A stretch of 64,000 nucleotides of DNA. It comes from SIG603 sp964370775. Lineage in GTDB: Bacteria; Bacillota; Clostridia; Oscillospirales; Acutalibacteraceae. The notes below the pieces were generated by a model. The model was not told the origin of the DNA, made no database searches, and worked only from the letters and a program-made list of their open reading frames with translations. The stretch is taken from contig CAYJKT010000011.1 of NCBI GenBank assembly GCA_964370775.1, forward strand, positions 15,828 through 79,827. Reading direction: 5' to 3'. Positions 1-9,232 of this stretch are shown here, piece after piece. Each line of letters opens with the position of its first letter. Positions within the stretch are counted from its first letter, which is position 1. Position numbers and translations under genes: made by a program.

Positions 1-177
1 TTTTCTTAATGCTCTTTCTGTTGGGAGGATTGTAATAAATAATAGAAACAATTGAATAGCGATAGTAATTCCTCCAAATAAACTTATAAAATTTATTTCT
101 CTTCCAATAACTAAAAGCATAGCGCCAATAGAAATAGGCAGAATTATGCAACCAAATATTAAAATCAAAGTCTTTAC
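1..177 (-). pseudogene. Membrane-protein fragment running off the left edge
   Basis: Read leftwards from 177, an open frame of 59 codons encodes two hydrophobic helices (VKTLILIFGCIILPIS and, further on, ITIAIQLFLLFITIL) and reaches LPTERALRK at the window edge. This resembles the C-terminal half of small DUF3784/SdpI-like membrane proteins, which often end in a TE-x-L-K-K-type tail; that assignment is inference from appearance only. The frame has no start codon or ribosome site of its own and is fused out of frame to a RelA/SpoT-like remnant at about 178, so it looks like one side of a deletion junction. The last residues lie outside the window. Confidence 0.4.
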
Positions 178-606
178 CGCACCACAACTGTACTTCAATT
201 GGATATGCTAGGTTATCTCTTTGATAATAAAGATGTATTGCCCTGTAACCATCATCTTTTTGTTTTCCGTTTCGCAAATCAGCTACTCTAAAATACTCAG
301 GAAATTCAGTAGGATAACTGTCAAGTTTCATTCTAAAACCCAAAACATCATTAAAGCATTGTTTGAATCCGCCACCAACAGTAATCGTTTAATTGAATTT
401 ACGTATTATTGAATAATCACTTTTAAATCTTGAACCTATAATATTCTCACTGATTAGTGTTTCAACATATGTAGACCTATATCTTGCGATATCTTCTAAA
501 ATTAAATAAGTGGTGTTTTTGAAAGTGATATTTGTTTTAAACTTTTTCCCAAGGTAGATGTGTACGACAATTTATCTAATACTTTTTTGCTTATATCATC
601 AAACAT
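178..606 (-). pseudogene. Decayed RelA/SpoT-domain (alarmone synthetase-like) gene
   Basis: From an ATG at 604-606 the first frame reads MFDDISKKVLDKLSYTS and stops after about 34 codons; the coding frame resumes after a shift near 505-515 (TYLILEDIARYRSTYVETLI), hits an in-frame TAA at 389-391, then continues as FKQCFNDVLGFRMKLDSYP and DGYRAIHLYYQRDN...YPIEVQLW. The last two stretches match the core of the RelA_SpoT nucleotidyltransferase domain (the GYR-x-IH motif and the following E-V-Q strand). One frameshift, one stop and loss of the 3' end make it a pseudogene. The family makes (p)ppGpp from GTP and ATP; this copy cannot make an intact enzyme. Confidence 0.6.
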
Positions 607-730
607 ATTACGTGCCTCTTTCTTGTTATATATCAACAATTAACTATTGTTTTGTTACTATTATACATCGAGTAGTATGTTTATGCAAGAAAATTATTGT
701 ACGGATTAAAGCTAAATTTGCTCAAATATA

Positions 731-925
731 TTAGGGGAGGGTCTTATTTGACTAAGGACTAAAGGTGAAGAGTGAATGACTATTGAAAATTTACTTTGTG
801 CTTCTTAGGATTTTTGATTTAAAATTAATTCGTTAAAACGCACAAATTGATGTAGGGAACGGTCAAGACCGTTCCCTACATCACTAATCCTAATCAACAC
901 GTCTGGATAATATCCGCCCCTACAT
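731..925. repeat. Mosaic intergenic repeat cluster
   Basis: Begins with a TAGGGGAGGGTCTTATTTG half-unit, followed by the linker AATTAATTCGTTAAAACGCA near 824-843, a complete palindromic unit TGTAGGGAACGGTC / GACCGTTCCCTACA at 851-881, and a half-unit ending GGATAATATCCGCCCCTACA at 905-925. It fills the space between the decayed genes on the left and the terminator of the giant secreted protein. The stretch 607-730 is AT-rich and shows nothing recognisable. Confidence 0.75.
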
Positions 926-930
926 ACACA

Positions 931-960
931 AAAAATTAGGCAAGGAGTTTATCCTTGCCC
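931..960 (-). terminator. Terminator of the cohesin/dockerin beta-helix gene
   Basis: On the minus strand, 14 bases after the stop codon, GGCAAGGA - TAAAC - TCCTTGCC forms an 8-bp GC-rich stem followed by TAATTTTTT, a classical Rho-independent terminator. Confidence 0.85.
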
Positions 961-973
961 AAAATTATTTGTT

Positions 974-3900
974 TTAGAAGCTTTCTGAAACCATTAAGAA
1001 TAGTACCATTACATCTTTATTGTCGATTACGCCGTCATCGTTTAGGTCACTTGCCATCATATCGATATCAGTTCCCATGTTTGATGTGTATTGTAGTAGC
1101 GCCATAACGTCTTTATTGTTGATAAATCCGTCTGAGTTTGTGTCACCCATAACTACTTCTACAACTTCAACTTTACCTTCTGTAATGTCGAAAGCTACAT
1201 TTTGTTGGTTCATGTTAAATACATCTTCTGGGTCGTAAGAAGCTGTAATGCTTAAGTCGCCCTCTGTTGCTGTGTCTTTAACTTTGAACTTAAGTGTTGC
1301 GTATGTCATGTCAGCTGTGTCGAAATCTTTTGTTCCGTCAACCCAGTTTAGAATTAAAACTGAATTTGCATCTGCTGTCTCGAAAGCGCTTGTCATTTCG
1401 CCGAACTCTTTATTAAATGTTACACCTACTAGCTCTAACATGTCCTCGTCATAATCAACTACTAATTTCATTGATGTGATACCAGGGTTGTTCTCTAGTG
1501 TGATGTCAACCATAACCTCGTCGCCTGCTTGAGCTTTTTCTGTCTCGATAATGATTGTAGAATCTGTATCAACTGGAGGAAGCTCTTTAGCTTTATAAGT
1601 TGCTGTGATTGAAACTTCTTCTGCTGGCATTTCAAAGCTTGTTGTCATGCTTGTTTCGTCTGCAAATGTTACATTACCTACCCATTTGTCAAACTCCATG
1701 CCTGTTTCTGCTGTGTCAGCTGTGATGTTTACAATTGTTCCCTCTTCATAAGAGCCTGAACCTGTACCGTCTGTTACTGTTACTTCATAAGTTTGTGCCT
1801 CTGGCTTCTCTGCAAAGTTTGCAGTTAGTGAAACGTTAGAAGTCATCTCTGTGATATATACAGGGTTTGTGCTTATAACTTTACCGCTTGCATCTGTCCA
1901 GTTTACGAAATCGTAACCCTTAGCTGCTGTAGCGATAGCAGTTTTAGTAACGCCTTTTACAACGCCAGTAAAGCTGTCTGAAACCTCGCCCATGCCGTCG
2001 CCTACTGTTAGGCTAAAGTCAAATCTTGTCTTGTAAGAAGCATCAACTGAACCTGTGTTAAACTCTTTGCCGTCTTCTGGGTTTGAGAAGTCGTTATTAT
2101 TCTTTGTGAACATCCAGTCCCAGATATAGCTCATCATTGTTTCATAGTCTTCAAGTTTCCAGTATTTACACCAGATATTGTAGCCTATACTTGCCTCTGT
2201 ATCGTTTACGCCCTTTGTACGGTCTATGTTTATAAATGTGTTGTCAATTGTTGAGCTGTACTTACTCTTTAGAGGTTCGTCCTCTAGTGTTGCCCAAAGA
2301 AGTTCAAATCTACCGTAAGCTGAATTTGGATCTTGCCATGGAGCTGTTGCTACTGCATCATAGTTGCTTGGGCTACAAATTAGGTTTAATCCGTGAGTAT
2401 ACCAGCTACCTGAACCTACATATCCAACAGGTGTTGTAACATAACCCATATCTTGGTTGATAAAAGTGTTGCCTATAACGTCAACGTCACGTCCGCCTGA
2501 TGATTTTAGACCCCATGAAGTATTTTCAAATACGTTGTCTACTATTAATACTCCGCCTTTACCATCGTCTAGGTAAACGCCTGAGTTTTCAACTGAACCA
2601 TGAGCTACGTCATGGAAATAGCTGTTTCTGATAACTGAACCACGATTTAGAGTATCACGACCAGTGTAGATACAAGCTTGGTCGCCTGTCTTTTTAAGAA
2701 CATCGAATATCTCTAAAAATTCCATTAGAGATTCAGGACCGTTAAACTGCATACCATTGTGAGGTGCGTCTGAAAGAATACAGTTTGAAACTATGTTACC
2801 AACTCCGCCCATTCCAATAGCTGGGTTGTATGATTGGTTCTGCATACTAAAGTTTGTTATGCTTGAATTTTTAATATAGTTATATCCACGCTCTAGGTTG
2901 TAAGTATCGCCACCGCCTAGGGAAATTCCGCCGTCTATGTTGTCGATATCACACATATTAAAGCCGTTAAATTTAGCTAGATTTTCTGAACTGTTGTCAA
3001 TTCTTGAAAGTGTGCCTGCAATGTTTGTAATGTCGGCATTCTCGATTGAGTTATAGCTACCGCCAGAAACATTAAATACACCGTTGTTCATGTTTGCCAT
3101 GTCGATGCCATCGAATGTGATGTAGTTTGCGTTAGTTATGCTGATCATTACTGTGTCAAGAACAGGAACGCTTACTTTGTTTGTATCGTCACTCATGTCT
3201 GTTCCTGTAGGTGGATAGAAGTATAGCATTAAGTTGTTTGGATCACTTAATTGGTCTATATACCACTCGCCAGGAGAACTTAATTCTTCAAAAATATTGA
3301 AAGCATAGAATTTACTCTTGTTAGCGTTTACTTCATAGTGGCTGATAAGTGCTGATTTAACCTCGTTTCCATTTATTGATTGAATTGGAACTGTTTGGTC
3401 AGAGAAAGATGAACCCCAGTAACCTAACATCCAAGCACCTTGTCCACCAGCGTTTTCAACAGATGTATCAGGGTCTATTGAAGCTTGCCATTTTGCTAGT
3501 TGCTCTGCTGTTAAGCTTGAAGATGTGAATGCAAATGTAGAGTCTTCTAGTCCTTCTACATAAGGCTCACCCCAACCAGCAATAATTGCGTCGTTTTCCC
3601 AACCTCTTGAGAAACTACCTGCCTCTGTGTACTTAGATACCTTGATTGTTCCGTCGTCAGGAGCAGTAGCATCTGGGTAACGGGCAAGTGTCATTGGTTC
3701 GTTGTTAAGTGCCATGCTGTAGTATGAAAGGCTAAAGTTTAGTCCGTCAGAGAAATCCCATTTAGAGATACCGCCAGAGCTATGTCCTAGCATTCTAACG
3801 TCTCTTTCTTTAACGCCTAGGTCTGAAACATTTACTGAATATACTTTATCTACTGCATCTGTGTGTATTCTGTCGTACATATCGCTTGAAGAATCTACTA

Positions 3901-6900
3901 ACTCAAAGTCAGTTGCGTCAATTGTTACAGAACCGTTAAAGCTTACTACTTCGTCTTTGTAGGCTGCATACTCAATTGGAGACTCTTCTGTGCCTGAATG
4001 CTCTTCATTAAAGTTTATTGTGTCTGTAATTTGGTAGATACCTTCTCTAAAGTAGACTACTACTCCGCCCATAGGTAATGCTGAAGAGGCTATAACGTCT
4101 CTTGCTTTTTCGATTGTAGCGTAAGGGTTATTTATTGTACCGTCACCGCTTACATCGTCGCCGTCTGTTGCAACGAAAATTTCTTTACCAAACACATGTG
4201 TGTCATCACCAACTGTGATTACGCAAGTATCAGTTAGGTTTGAGCCGTCTTTAGTTGTAATTGTAAGTATAGCTGTACCATAGTTTACAGCTGTAACTAA
4301 GCCATCTCTAACAACAAATACATCCTCATTGCTTGACTCCCATGTTACGTGTCTTTCTGTTGTGCCAACAGGAGAGATAACTGGGTTAAGTACTATAGAC
4401 TCTCCTACATTTAGTCTAACATTCTCTATATCTTCAACAGGCATAGAGTTGTTTGTGTCTTGTCCTGGAGCTCCCATCGCTATAATATCTGTTACAGGAG
4501 AAGAAGTTAGGAATACTGATTCTGAAACTAGGTCTACAGAATTAATTAGTATGCTGTCAGTTGCTCCACTTGTAGAAGTTACTGTAACTGTAGCCTCGCC
4601 GAACATAAATGGCTCTATGCTACCACTTGTTGTAACGCCTACTATATCTTTGCCTTCTTCATTTACTGTGTATGTTAGTAAATCAGTTGAATCATAGCTT
4701 GGGTCTTGTCCTACTATGTCAAGTAAAATTCTTTGTAGTTCATATGTGTCATAATAGCCTATATCAGCCTCATCCTCACCAATTTCAATAGAAACTGCTG
4801 GGTTCTTTTCTATTAAAAGAAGTTTGTCAAATATTGCAATTTCCTCGCCTGCTATTGCATCGAAGTTATCATGTGTAATGTCTGTCTTGATTACTATTTG
4901 TTGGAAAGAATCCATAGCAAAATCAGCCATATGTCTGCCGTCAAGAGTTAGTGTTACACCGCTATCTGGGTTTGCGAAGTCCCAACGAATTGCATAGCCA
5001 TTGTTGTTAAGTCTTCTTATCTCTGTGTCTTCTGTAGTCACAACTCCGTCAACCATTTTTACTATTAATAGATTACTTTGGTTACCAGGAATTGAACGCA
5101 GACCTATACCATTTTCTCCACTTTCGTCAAGAAGCATGATGTCTGTAGTACCTGTTAGCTCTGCCATAGATTGCCATGTGATTTCGGCAATATAGTCTTC
5201 AACCGCTACAGGGAATGTATAATGTGCATATGCTGAGTGCATTCCATCTACAGGAACTGTAGTTAAAGCTGCACCGAACTTGTTATCGTATTTATCAGTT
5301 AAATTTTTGCCGTGCATACTTGCTTGCTCACCCTTTGTGAAATCACCTATAAGTGAAGAGAAAGGATTAAGTTCAGACTCGTTTTTCTCGAAGTCGTATC
5401 TTAAGTTAGCGCCTAGGCTAAAGCAGTTCTTTAGCTCGTCAACCGCTGTAATAAGTGAGGTGCTTGCATCCATTATGTCGTCATTAGCGCTGTCTTCATG
5501 TATTAACTTTGCACTAGCTAGGGCAGTTTTAAAGTTTGTCCATGCTGTAGCATCTGTGTAGTCACCCTCAAAGAAACCATTAGCTAGAGTAACTAGGTTT
5601 AATAGATTACGGTATTCCTCTGTAAAGCTGTCTGTGAACATCTCTGTGCTTCTAAGGACAGCACCTGCATACGGATTACTTCCTGCTTTAACTCTAACCA
5701 TAACCATGCCAGCATCTAATTCTTTGTTGCCAACGCTTTGTGGGTTAGATGTACAAGTCATAAATGTTCCGCCACCGTCTAGGCTGTATTCATAGTCTGT
5801 AGCGTTATCGTATCCTGCAACATTTGTCCAACCAAATGTATTAGCGGTATCATCGTTTACAGGGTTTGTTGGTGCATCTGCTACATCTATTGCAACATCT
5901 TTGTTGCTAGAGATTATAACGTCATCTATGTAGTGAGTGTTTTCTGTCTTCATCCATGAGTTAAGTAATAGAATATTACTAAAGCCCTCGGCTGAAGTTG
6001 TTGCTTTACCAGATTTACTGATAGCTTCTTCTGTAGTTATAGTATCAACTAGTTCACCATCATAGTAAAGGTCAACTGAATCAGTAGCTGTGTAGTCCCA
6101 CATTACTGTGTGCCAACCAACACTAGCAGTCTCGATAAATGTTTCGTGTTTACCTACTTGAATGCTCACATTTTGGTCGTGGTAGCTGCCATTTGAACCC
6201 TTGCCACCAATAGCAAAGCCTATTCCGTGGTGATAGTCGCCTAAGACTGTACCCGGCATAATGTACATTCTGTCACCTGGATCACTGCTTATATAGAACT
6301 TCATTGTTAGGTATTTATCGTTTTGTATTCCACCCGGAACTGTGTAGTTTACATTATGTGTGTAGGCTGGGTTGTTAGCATTGTTATTATATTTACCGCC
6401 TACAAAGAATGAAGATAAACCACTAGCTGAAACATCCATAGTTCTTTTAATTGTACCAGTTCTAGCAGACCAACCAACTAAATCAGCATCATCTTCAAAG
6501 TCCATGATAATGTCATCGTTAGATGTAAAAGCAACTTCATTAAAAAGTGTAGGGCTAGCTACATCTTCTGTAAGACCTTTAAGTCTAACTCCTACTTTTC
6601 CAGCCGCTGCATCAATATTGCCAATTGGTTGAGGGTTAGCGGTACAGTCTACATAGTCTGTTCCGTTTATGGTGTACTCGTAAGACAAATATTCCTCTTT
6701 GCCCTCTACAGGTGTCCAACCAAATGTGTTGAAGATATCATCTACAACAGGGTTTGTAGGTTTGTCTTCGGTCGTTTCATTGATAATTGAAACACCGCTA
6801 TTTGTTTGCTCTGTAGCAAATGTTGCAGTTACCATTGAACTAGCTAACATTGCACTCGCCAAAACTATAGACAAAATTCTCTTTAGGTTTTGGGATTTCA

Positions 6901-6901
6901 T
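974..6901 (-). CDS. Giant secreted GH141-like beta-helix protein with cohesin and dockerin domains
   Basis: 1975 residues. A signal peptide occupies about residues 1-29 (ends ATFA). Then come two short modules containing NTFGW, each with a concanavalin-like or FIVAR-like segment to about 700, a BIG2-type Ig domain (about 810-900), and a right-handed beta-helix catalytic region from about 905 to 1610 that opens with EIFVATDGDDVSGDGT...NPYATIEKARDVI, as in GH141-type enzymes. InlB/WxxN-type repeats follow (about 1628-1775), then a cohesin-like domain (about 1780-1913, VDITLENNPGITSMKLVVDY) and a C-terminal type I dockerin (1919-1975) with two Ca-binding loops, DTNSDGFINNKD and DLNDDGVIDNKD. Characterised GH141 members are an alpha-L-fucosidase and a xylanase; the substrate here is not determinable. 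Having cohesin and dockerin in one enzyme is unusual and suggests assembly on or as a scaffold. GGAGG lies 7 bases before the ATG. Confidence 0.8.
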   Translation of the reverse strand: MKSQNLKRILSIVLASAMLASSMVTATFATEQTNSGVSIINETTEDKPTNPVVDDIFNTFGWTPVEGKEEYLSYEYTINGTDYVDCTANPQPIGNIDAAAGKVGVRLKGLTEDVASPTLFNEVAFTSNDDIIMDFEDDADLVGWSARTGTIKRTMDVSASGLSSFFVGGKYNNNANNPAYTHNVNYTVPGGIQNDKYLTMKFYISSDPGDRMYIMPGTVLGDYHHGIGFAIGGKGSNGSYHDQNVSIQVGKHETFIETASVGWHTVMWDYTATDSVDLYYDGELVDTITTEEAISKSGKATTSAEGFSNILLLNSWMKTENTHYIDDVIISSNKDVAIDVADAPTNPVNDDTANTFGWTNVAGYDNATDYEYSLDGGGTFMTCTSNPQSVGNKELDAGMVMVRVKAGSNPYAGAVLRSTEMFTDSFTEEYRNLLNLVTLANGFFEGDYTDATAWTNFKTALASAKLIHEDSANDDIMDASTSLITAVDELKNCFSLGANLRYDFEKNESELNPFSSLIGDFTKGEQASMHGKNLTDKYDNKFGAALTTVPVDGMHSAYAHYTFPVAVEDYIAEITWQSMAELTGTTDIMLLDESGENGIGLRSIPGNQSNLLIVKMVDGVVTTEDTEIRRLNNNGYAIRWDFANPDSGVTLTLDGRHMADFAMDSFQQIVIKTDITHDNFDAIAGEEIAIFDKLLLIEKNPAVSIEIGEDEADIGYYDTYELQRILLDIVGQDPSYDSTDLLTYTVNEEGKDIVGVTTSGSIEPFMFGEATVTVTSTSGATDSILINSVDLVSESVFLTSSPVTDIIAMGAPGQDTNNSMPVEDIENVRLNVGESIVLNPVISPVGTTERHVTWESSNEDVFVVRDGLVTAVNYGTAILTITTKDGSNLTDTCVITVGDDTHVFGKEIFVATDGDDVSGDGTINNPYATIEKARDVIASSALPMGGVVVYFREGIYQITDTINFNEEHSGTEESPIEYAAYKDEVVSFNGSVTIDATDFELVDSSSDMYDRIHTDAVDKVYSVNVSDLGVKERDVRMLGHSSGGISKWDFSDGLNFSLSYYSMALNNEPMTLARYPDATAPDDGTIKVSKYTEAGSFSRGWENDAIIAGWGEPYVEGLEDSTFAFTSSSLTAEQLAKWQASIDPDTSVENAGGQGAWMLGYWGSSFSDQTVPIQSINGNEVKSALISHYEVNANKSKFYAFNIFEELSSPGEWYIDQLSDPNNLMLYFYPPTGTDMSDDTNKVSVPVLDTVMISITNANYITFDGIDMANMNNGVFNVSGGSYNSIENADITNIAGTLSRIDNSSENLAKFNGFNMCDIDNIDGGISLGGGDTYNLERGYNYIKNSSITNFSMQNQSYNPAIGMGGVGNIVSNCILSDAPHNGMQFNGPESLMEFLEIFDVLKKTGDQACIYTGRDTLNRGSVIRNSYFHDVAHGSVENSGVYLDDGKGGVLIVDNVFENTSWGLKSSGGRDVDVIGNTFINQDMGYVTTPVGYVGSGSWYTHGLNLICSPSNYDAVATAPWQDPNSAYGRFELLWATLEDEPLKSKYSSTIDNTFINIDRTKGVNDTEASIGYNIWCKYWKLEDYETMMSYIWDWMFTKNNNDFSNPEDGKEFNTGSVDASYKTRFDFSLTVGDGMGEVSDSFTGVVKGVTKTAIATAAKGYDFVNWTDASGKVISTNPVYITEMTSNVSLTANFAEKPEAQTYEVTVTDGTGSGSYEEGTIVNITADTAETGMEFDKWVGNVTFADETSMTTSFEMPAEEVSITATYKAKELPPVDTDSTIIIETEKAQAGDEVMVDITLENNPGITSMKLVVDYDEDMLELVGVTFNKEFGEMTSAFETADANSVLILNWVDGTKDFDTADMTYATLKFKVKDTATEGDLSITASYDPEDVFNMNQQNVAFDITEGKVEVVEVVMGDTNSDGFINNKDVMALLQYTSNMGTDIDMMASDLNDDGVIDNKDVMVLFLMVSESF

Positions 6902-6934
6902 AATAGTTCCTCCATAAATTAATTATTTGTTTGT

Positions 6935-6963
6935 ATTATACAATATCTTAATACAAAAGACAA
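6935..6963 (-). promoter_or_regulatory. Sigma-A type promoter of the giant secreted protein gene
   Basis: On the minus strand TTGTCT, a 17-base spacer and TATAAT, followed about 33 bases later by the start codon at 6901. Confidence 0.75.
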
Positions 6964-7030
6964 GACAGCAATGTAACAAAAAACGCTGTCTTATGTAACA
7001 AAAAACGCTATCTTTTAACATAGCGTTTTT
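6963..7030. repeat. Tandem 21-base repeat with overlapping hairpins
   Basis: Two near-identical copies, TGTAACAAAAAACGCTGTCTT (6972-6992, 21 bases as two abutting parts) and the same with one G-to-A change (6994-7014), lie just upstream of the promoter at 6935-6963. AAGACAGC at 6963-6970 pairs with GCTGTCTT at 6985-6992, and AACGCTAT at 7003-7010 pairs with ATAGCGTT at 7019-7026 followed by TTTT, so the right-hand part could act as a plus-strand terminator. The rest of the gap up to 7140 shows nothing else. Confidence 0.55.
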
Positions 7031-7140
7031 GGGATTGTGCATAATTCATAAAATGTATATTGTGTTTTCTACAGTTCACACAAATCAAAGGAAAGCGATG
7101 TAGGAAATATAATCAATTGTAAAGTTTTTAATTTAATAAA

Positions 7141-7405
7141 GTAGTAGGGGAGACCTGTGGTCGTCCGAAAATTTAGTTAAAACCGCTAGTTTTCGGCTGC
7201 TCACACAGGACCAGACGTGTCTCTTGCGATTTTTGGTTTTAAATTAATTCGTTAAAACGCACAAATTAATGTAGGGGCGGATATTATCCTCCTAAGAAAT
7301 TTAGGCGAAATTACGGACTTTTTAGGAGGATAATATCCGCCCCTACCGCAATTAATTCTAAGTGGCACGTCTGGGCATCACCTCCCTACATTGATTTTTG
7401 AAATT
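7141..7405. repeat. Mosaic intergenic repeat cluster
   Basis: Starts GTAGGGGAGACCTGTGGTCG, passes through the long inverted pair CGAAAATTTAGTTAAAACCG / AGTTTTCGGCTGCTC, the linker with CGTTAAAACGCACAAATTAA, and a large hairpin unit whose arms are TGTAGGGGCGGATATTATCC (7271-7290) and GGATAATATCCGCCCCTAC (7327-7345) around TTTAGG-type inner sequence. It ends with a degenerate CCTCCCTACATTG half-unit. Confidence 0.75.
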
Positions 7406-7453
7406 TTGTGAAGTTTAGCAAATTAATTTAAATCTATAATCGTGATTAACAAA

Positions 7454-7485
7454 AAGTGTAGCTCATTTTTGCTTGAGCTACACTT
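7454..7485 (-). terminator. Terminator of the GntR-ABC transporter operon
   Basis: AAGTGTAGCTCA (7454-7465) and TGAGCTACACTT (7474-7485) form a perfect 12-bp stem; on the minus strand it is followed by TTTTTGTTAATC. It lies 8 bases after the permease stop. Confidence 0.85.
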
Positions 7486-7493
7486 TATAGATG

Positions 7494-8297
7494 TTAAACT
7501 AAATTTAGTTTTTTATTTAAGTTATGTCTTGCAATAATAAATCCTGCAATTCCAAGTGCTAAAGATGGAATGCACAAATAGTAAAGCAATTCTGTGTAAA
7601 GACCTATAACTTGATCTGCTATAGTCGCTACATCCAAATAAGTTGATTGACCTAGATACATAAATGTTGAGGCATTAGATGTAAATGTGTGTACAAGTAC
7701 TGCTAAATGAAGAATTTGACCTATTACATAATAGATTATATAAGCAACTATTGAAGCGCCTATCTTACTTCTAAATCTTTGTCCAATGCTAAACACAGCG
7801 TAAAGACATATTAGGGTAGAGGCAGTAGCAATAAGAGATAAGACAATAACTGCTACAAATATTTTAACAAAATCAAATTCTACGCCAGTAGTATTGTAAT
7901 ATGTAATCTCGCTAGGTGCTGTCGCAAAAAACACAGAGATAGAAAGCATAATTACAATGTATGTGCTTATTATCATTGTAAAACTTGTTATAAATTTAGC
8001 TAAAAGTTGCTGTGTTGGTGTCACTGGAATGGTAAAGCTTAAGTAGCCTTGTGATGAAAACAGATTTTTATAAAACCTAATAACAGGAATTATAAAACAT
8101 CCTACGCCTAAGGCGATTAAGTTTGTTACATACAGTATAAGTGCTATAACTGCTACTTGAGACAAAAGGTCGTTGTTAGTAATGTCTATGTTGGATAGAA
8201 TAATCATGGAAAGTGTGACTAATGCAGTTAGTGCATAAAACAGTCCCGCAATTTTGAACATGTATGCAAATTCATATTTTAAAAGTTTAATTAACAT
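7494..8297 (-). CDS. ABC-2 type transporter permease
   Basis: 267 residues with six hydrophobic segments starting MLIKLLKYEFAYMFKIAGLF, the usual amphipathic entry followed by the first helix of ABC-2 permeases. It is membrane-embedded and works with the ATPase encoded just upstream, whose stop codon it overlaps by 7 bases, so the two are translationally coupled. The cargo is unknown: three-gene GntR/ATPase/permease operons of this type are linked in Firmicutes to cell-envelope stress and antimicrobial-peptide export, but nothing in this sequence shows the substrate. Confidence 0.75.
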   Translation of the reverse strand: MLIKLLKYEFAYMFKIAGLFYALTALVTLSMIILSNIDITNNDLLSQVAVIALILYVTNLIALGVGCFIIPVIRFYKNLFSSQGYLSFTIPVTPTQQLLAKFITSFTMIISTYIVIMLSISVFFATAPSEITYYNTTGVEFDFVKIFVAVIVLSLIATASTLICLYAVFSIGQRFRSKIGASIVAYIIYYVIGQILHLAVLVHTFTSNASTFMYLGQSTYLDVATIADQVIGLYTELLYYLCIPSLALGIAGFIIARHNLNKKLNLV

Positions 8298-8989
8298 CTG
8301 AATACCTCCCTGAACAATTGGTCTATGCTCTTTTGCTCTCTTGCCCTAATATTGTCTACACTGTCATGCAGAACAATGTTTCCATAGCTTATAAATATTA
8401 CATCACTTAAGATTTGCTCAATGTCTGCTATCAAATGTGTTGAAATAATTATTGAGGCATTTGGGTTGTAGTTTGCTATTATTGTGTTTAAAATATAATC
8501 TCTTGTAGCGGGGTCTACACCTGCTATAGGCTCATCAAGTATGTAAAGCTGTGCCTCACGGCTCATAGTTAAAATTAAACCAACTTTTTCTTGTGTTCCT
8601 TTTGATAAAGTTCTAACCTTTGCCTTGATGTCTATGTTTAGGTTTTGTAGCATGTGCAAGGCTCTCTCTGGTCTAAAATCTTCAAAAAAGTCTTGGTAAT
8701 ACTTTATTGAGTATTCTACAGTTTTGCTTTGATCTAAAAATACTTTATCTGGTAGATACGAAATTATCTTTTTGCTTTGTACTCCTATTGGTTGCCCGTT
8801 AACTAATACGGTGCCTGAATCTGCGGTTAAAAGACAGTTAATAATCTTGATTAACGTTGTTTTACCGCTACCGTTAGGCCCTAAAAGACCTATGATTTTA
8901 CCTCTTTCAATGTTTAAACTAACATTGTTAAGAGCTAAAATGTTTTTGTAAAGTTTGTTTATTCCTTGAACTTCTAAAATATTGTTCAC
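8291..8989 (-). CDS. ABC transporter ATP-binding protein
   Basis: 232 residues. Walker A GPNGSGKTT lies near residue 37, an unusual signature region LSKGTQEKV near 134, and Walker B LYILDEP near 157 with the switch histidine in STHLIADIEQ. The degenerate signature (KGTQEK in place of LSGGQ) is typical of the YtrB/EcsA-like subgroup that partners ABC-2 permeases. The start is GTG, chosen because AGGAGG lies 9 bases upstream; the alternative start codons lack a ribosome site. It sits between a GntR-family regulator and the permease, transcribed in the same direction. Confidence 0.85.
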   Translation of the reverse strand: MNNILEVQGINKLYKNILALNNVSLNIERGKIIGLLGPNGSGKTTLIKIINCLLTADSGTVLVNGQPIGVQSKKIISYLPDKVFLDQSKTVEYSIKYYQDFFEDFRPERALHMLQNLNIDIKAKVRTLSKGTQEKVGLILTMSREAQLYILDEPIAGVDPATRDYILNTIIANYNPNASIIISTHLIADIEQILSDVIFISYGNIVLHDSVDNIRAREQKSIDQLFREVFRC

Positions 8990-9060
8990 TTAAACTACCT
9001 CCTATTTTTTTTGACTAATGACTAAAGGTGAAGGGAATATAAGTAATCTTAATTCTTAAT

Positions 9061-9187
9061 TGTAGGGAAGGGTCTGAGTGCAGACGTGCCTCTTAGCAAA
9101 TTTAGCCATGTAGGGGCGGATAATATCCGCCTTAAAAGTCCGTGATTTTACCTAAATTTCTTAGGCGGATAATATCCGCCACTACAA
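9061..9187. repeat. Mosaic intergenic repeat cluster inside an operon
   Basis: TGTAGGGAAGGGTCTGAGTG followed by CAGACGTGCCTCTTAG and a hairpin unit with arms TGTAGGGGCGGATAATATCC and GGCGGATAATATCCGCCACT. It separates the GntR gene from the ATPase gene, which point the same way, so it is probably transcribed as part of the operon mRNA. Confidence 0.75.
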
Positions 9188-9232
9188 TAAGTTATAAAGT
9201 TAGTCTTTCACTTTTAGTCTTTAGCCTTTAGT

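Noticed and set aside
221..412. 63-codon plus-strand frame in the left end
   Set aside because: It lies opposite the RelA/SpoT-like remnant, has no ribosome site and shows no protein-like features.
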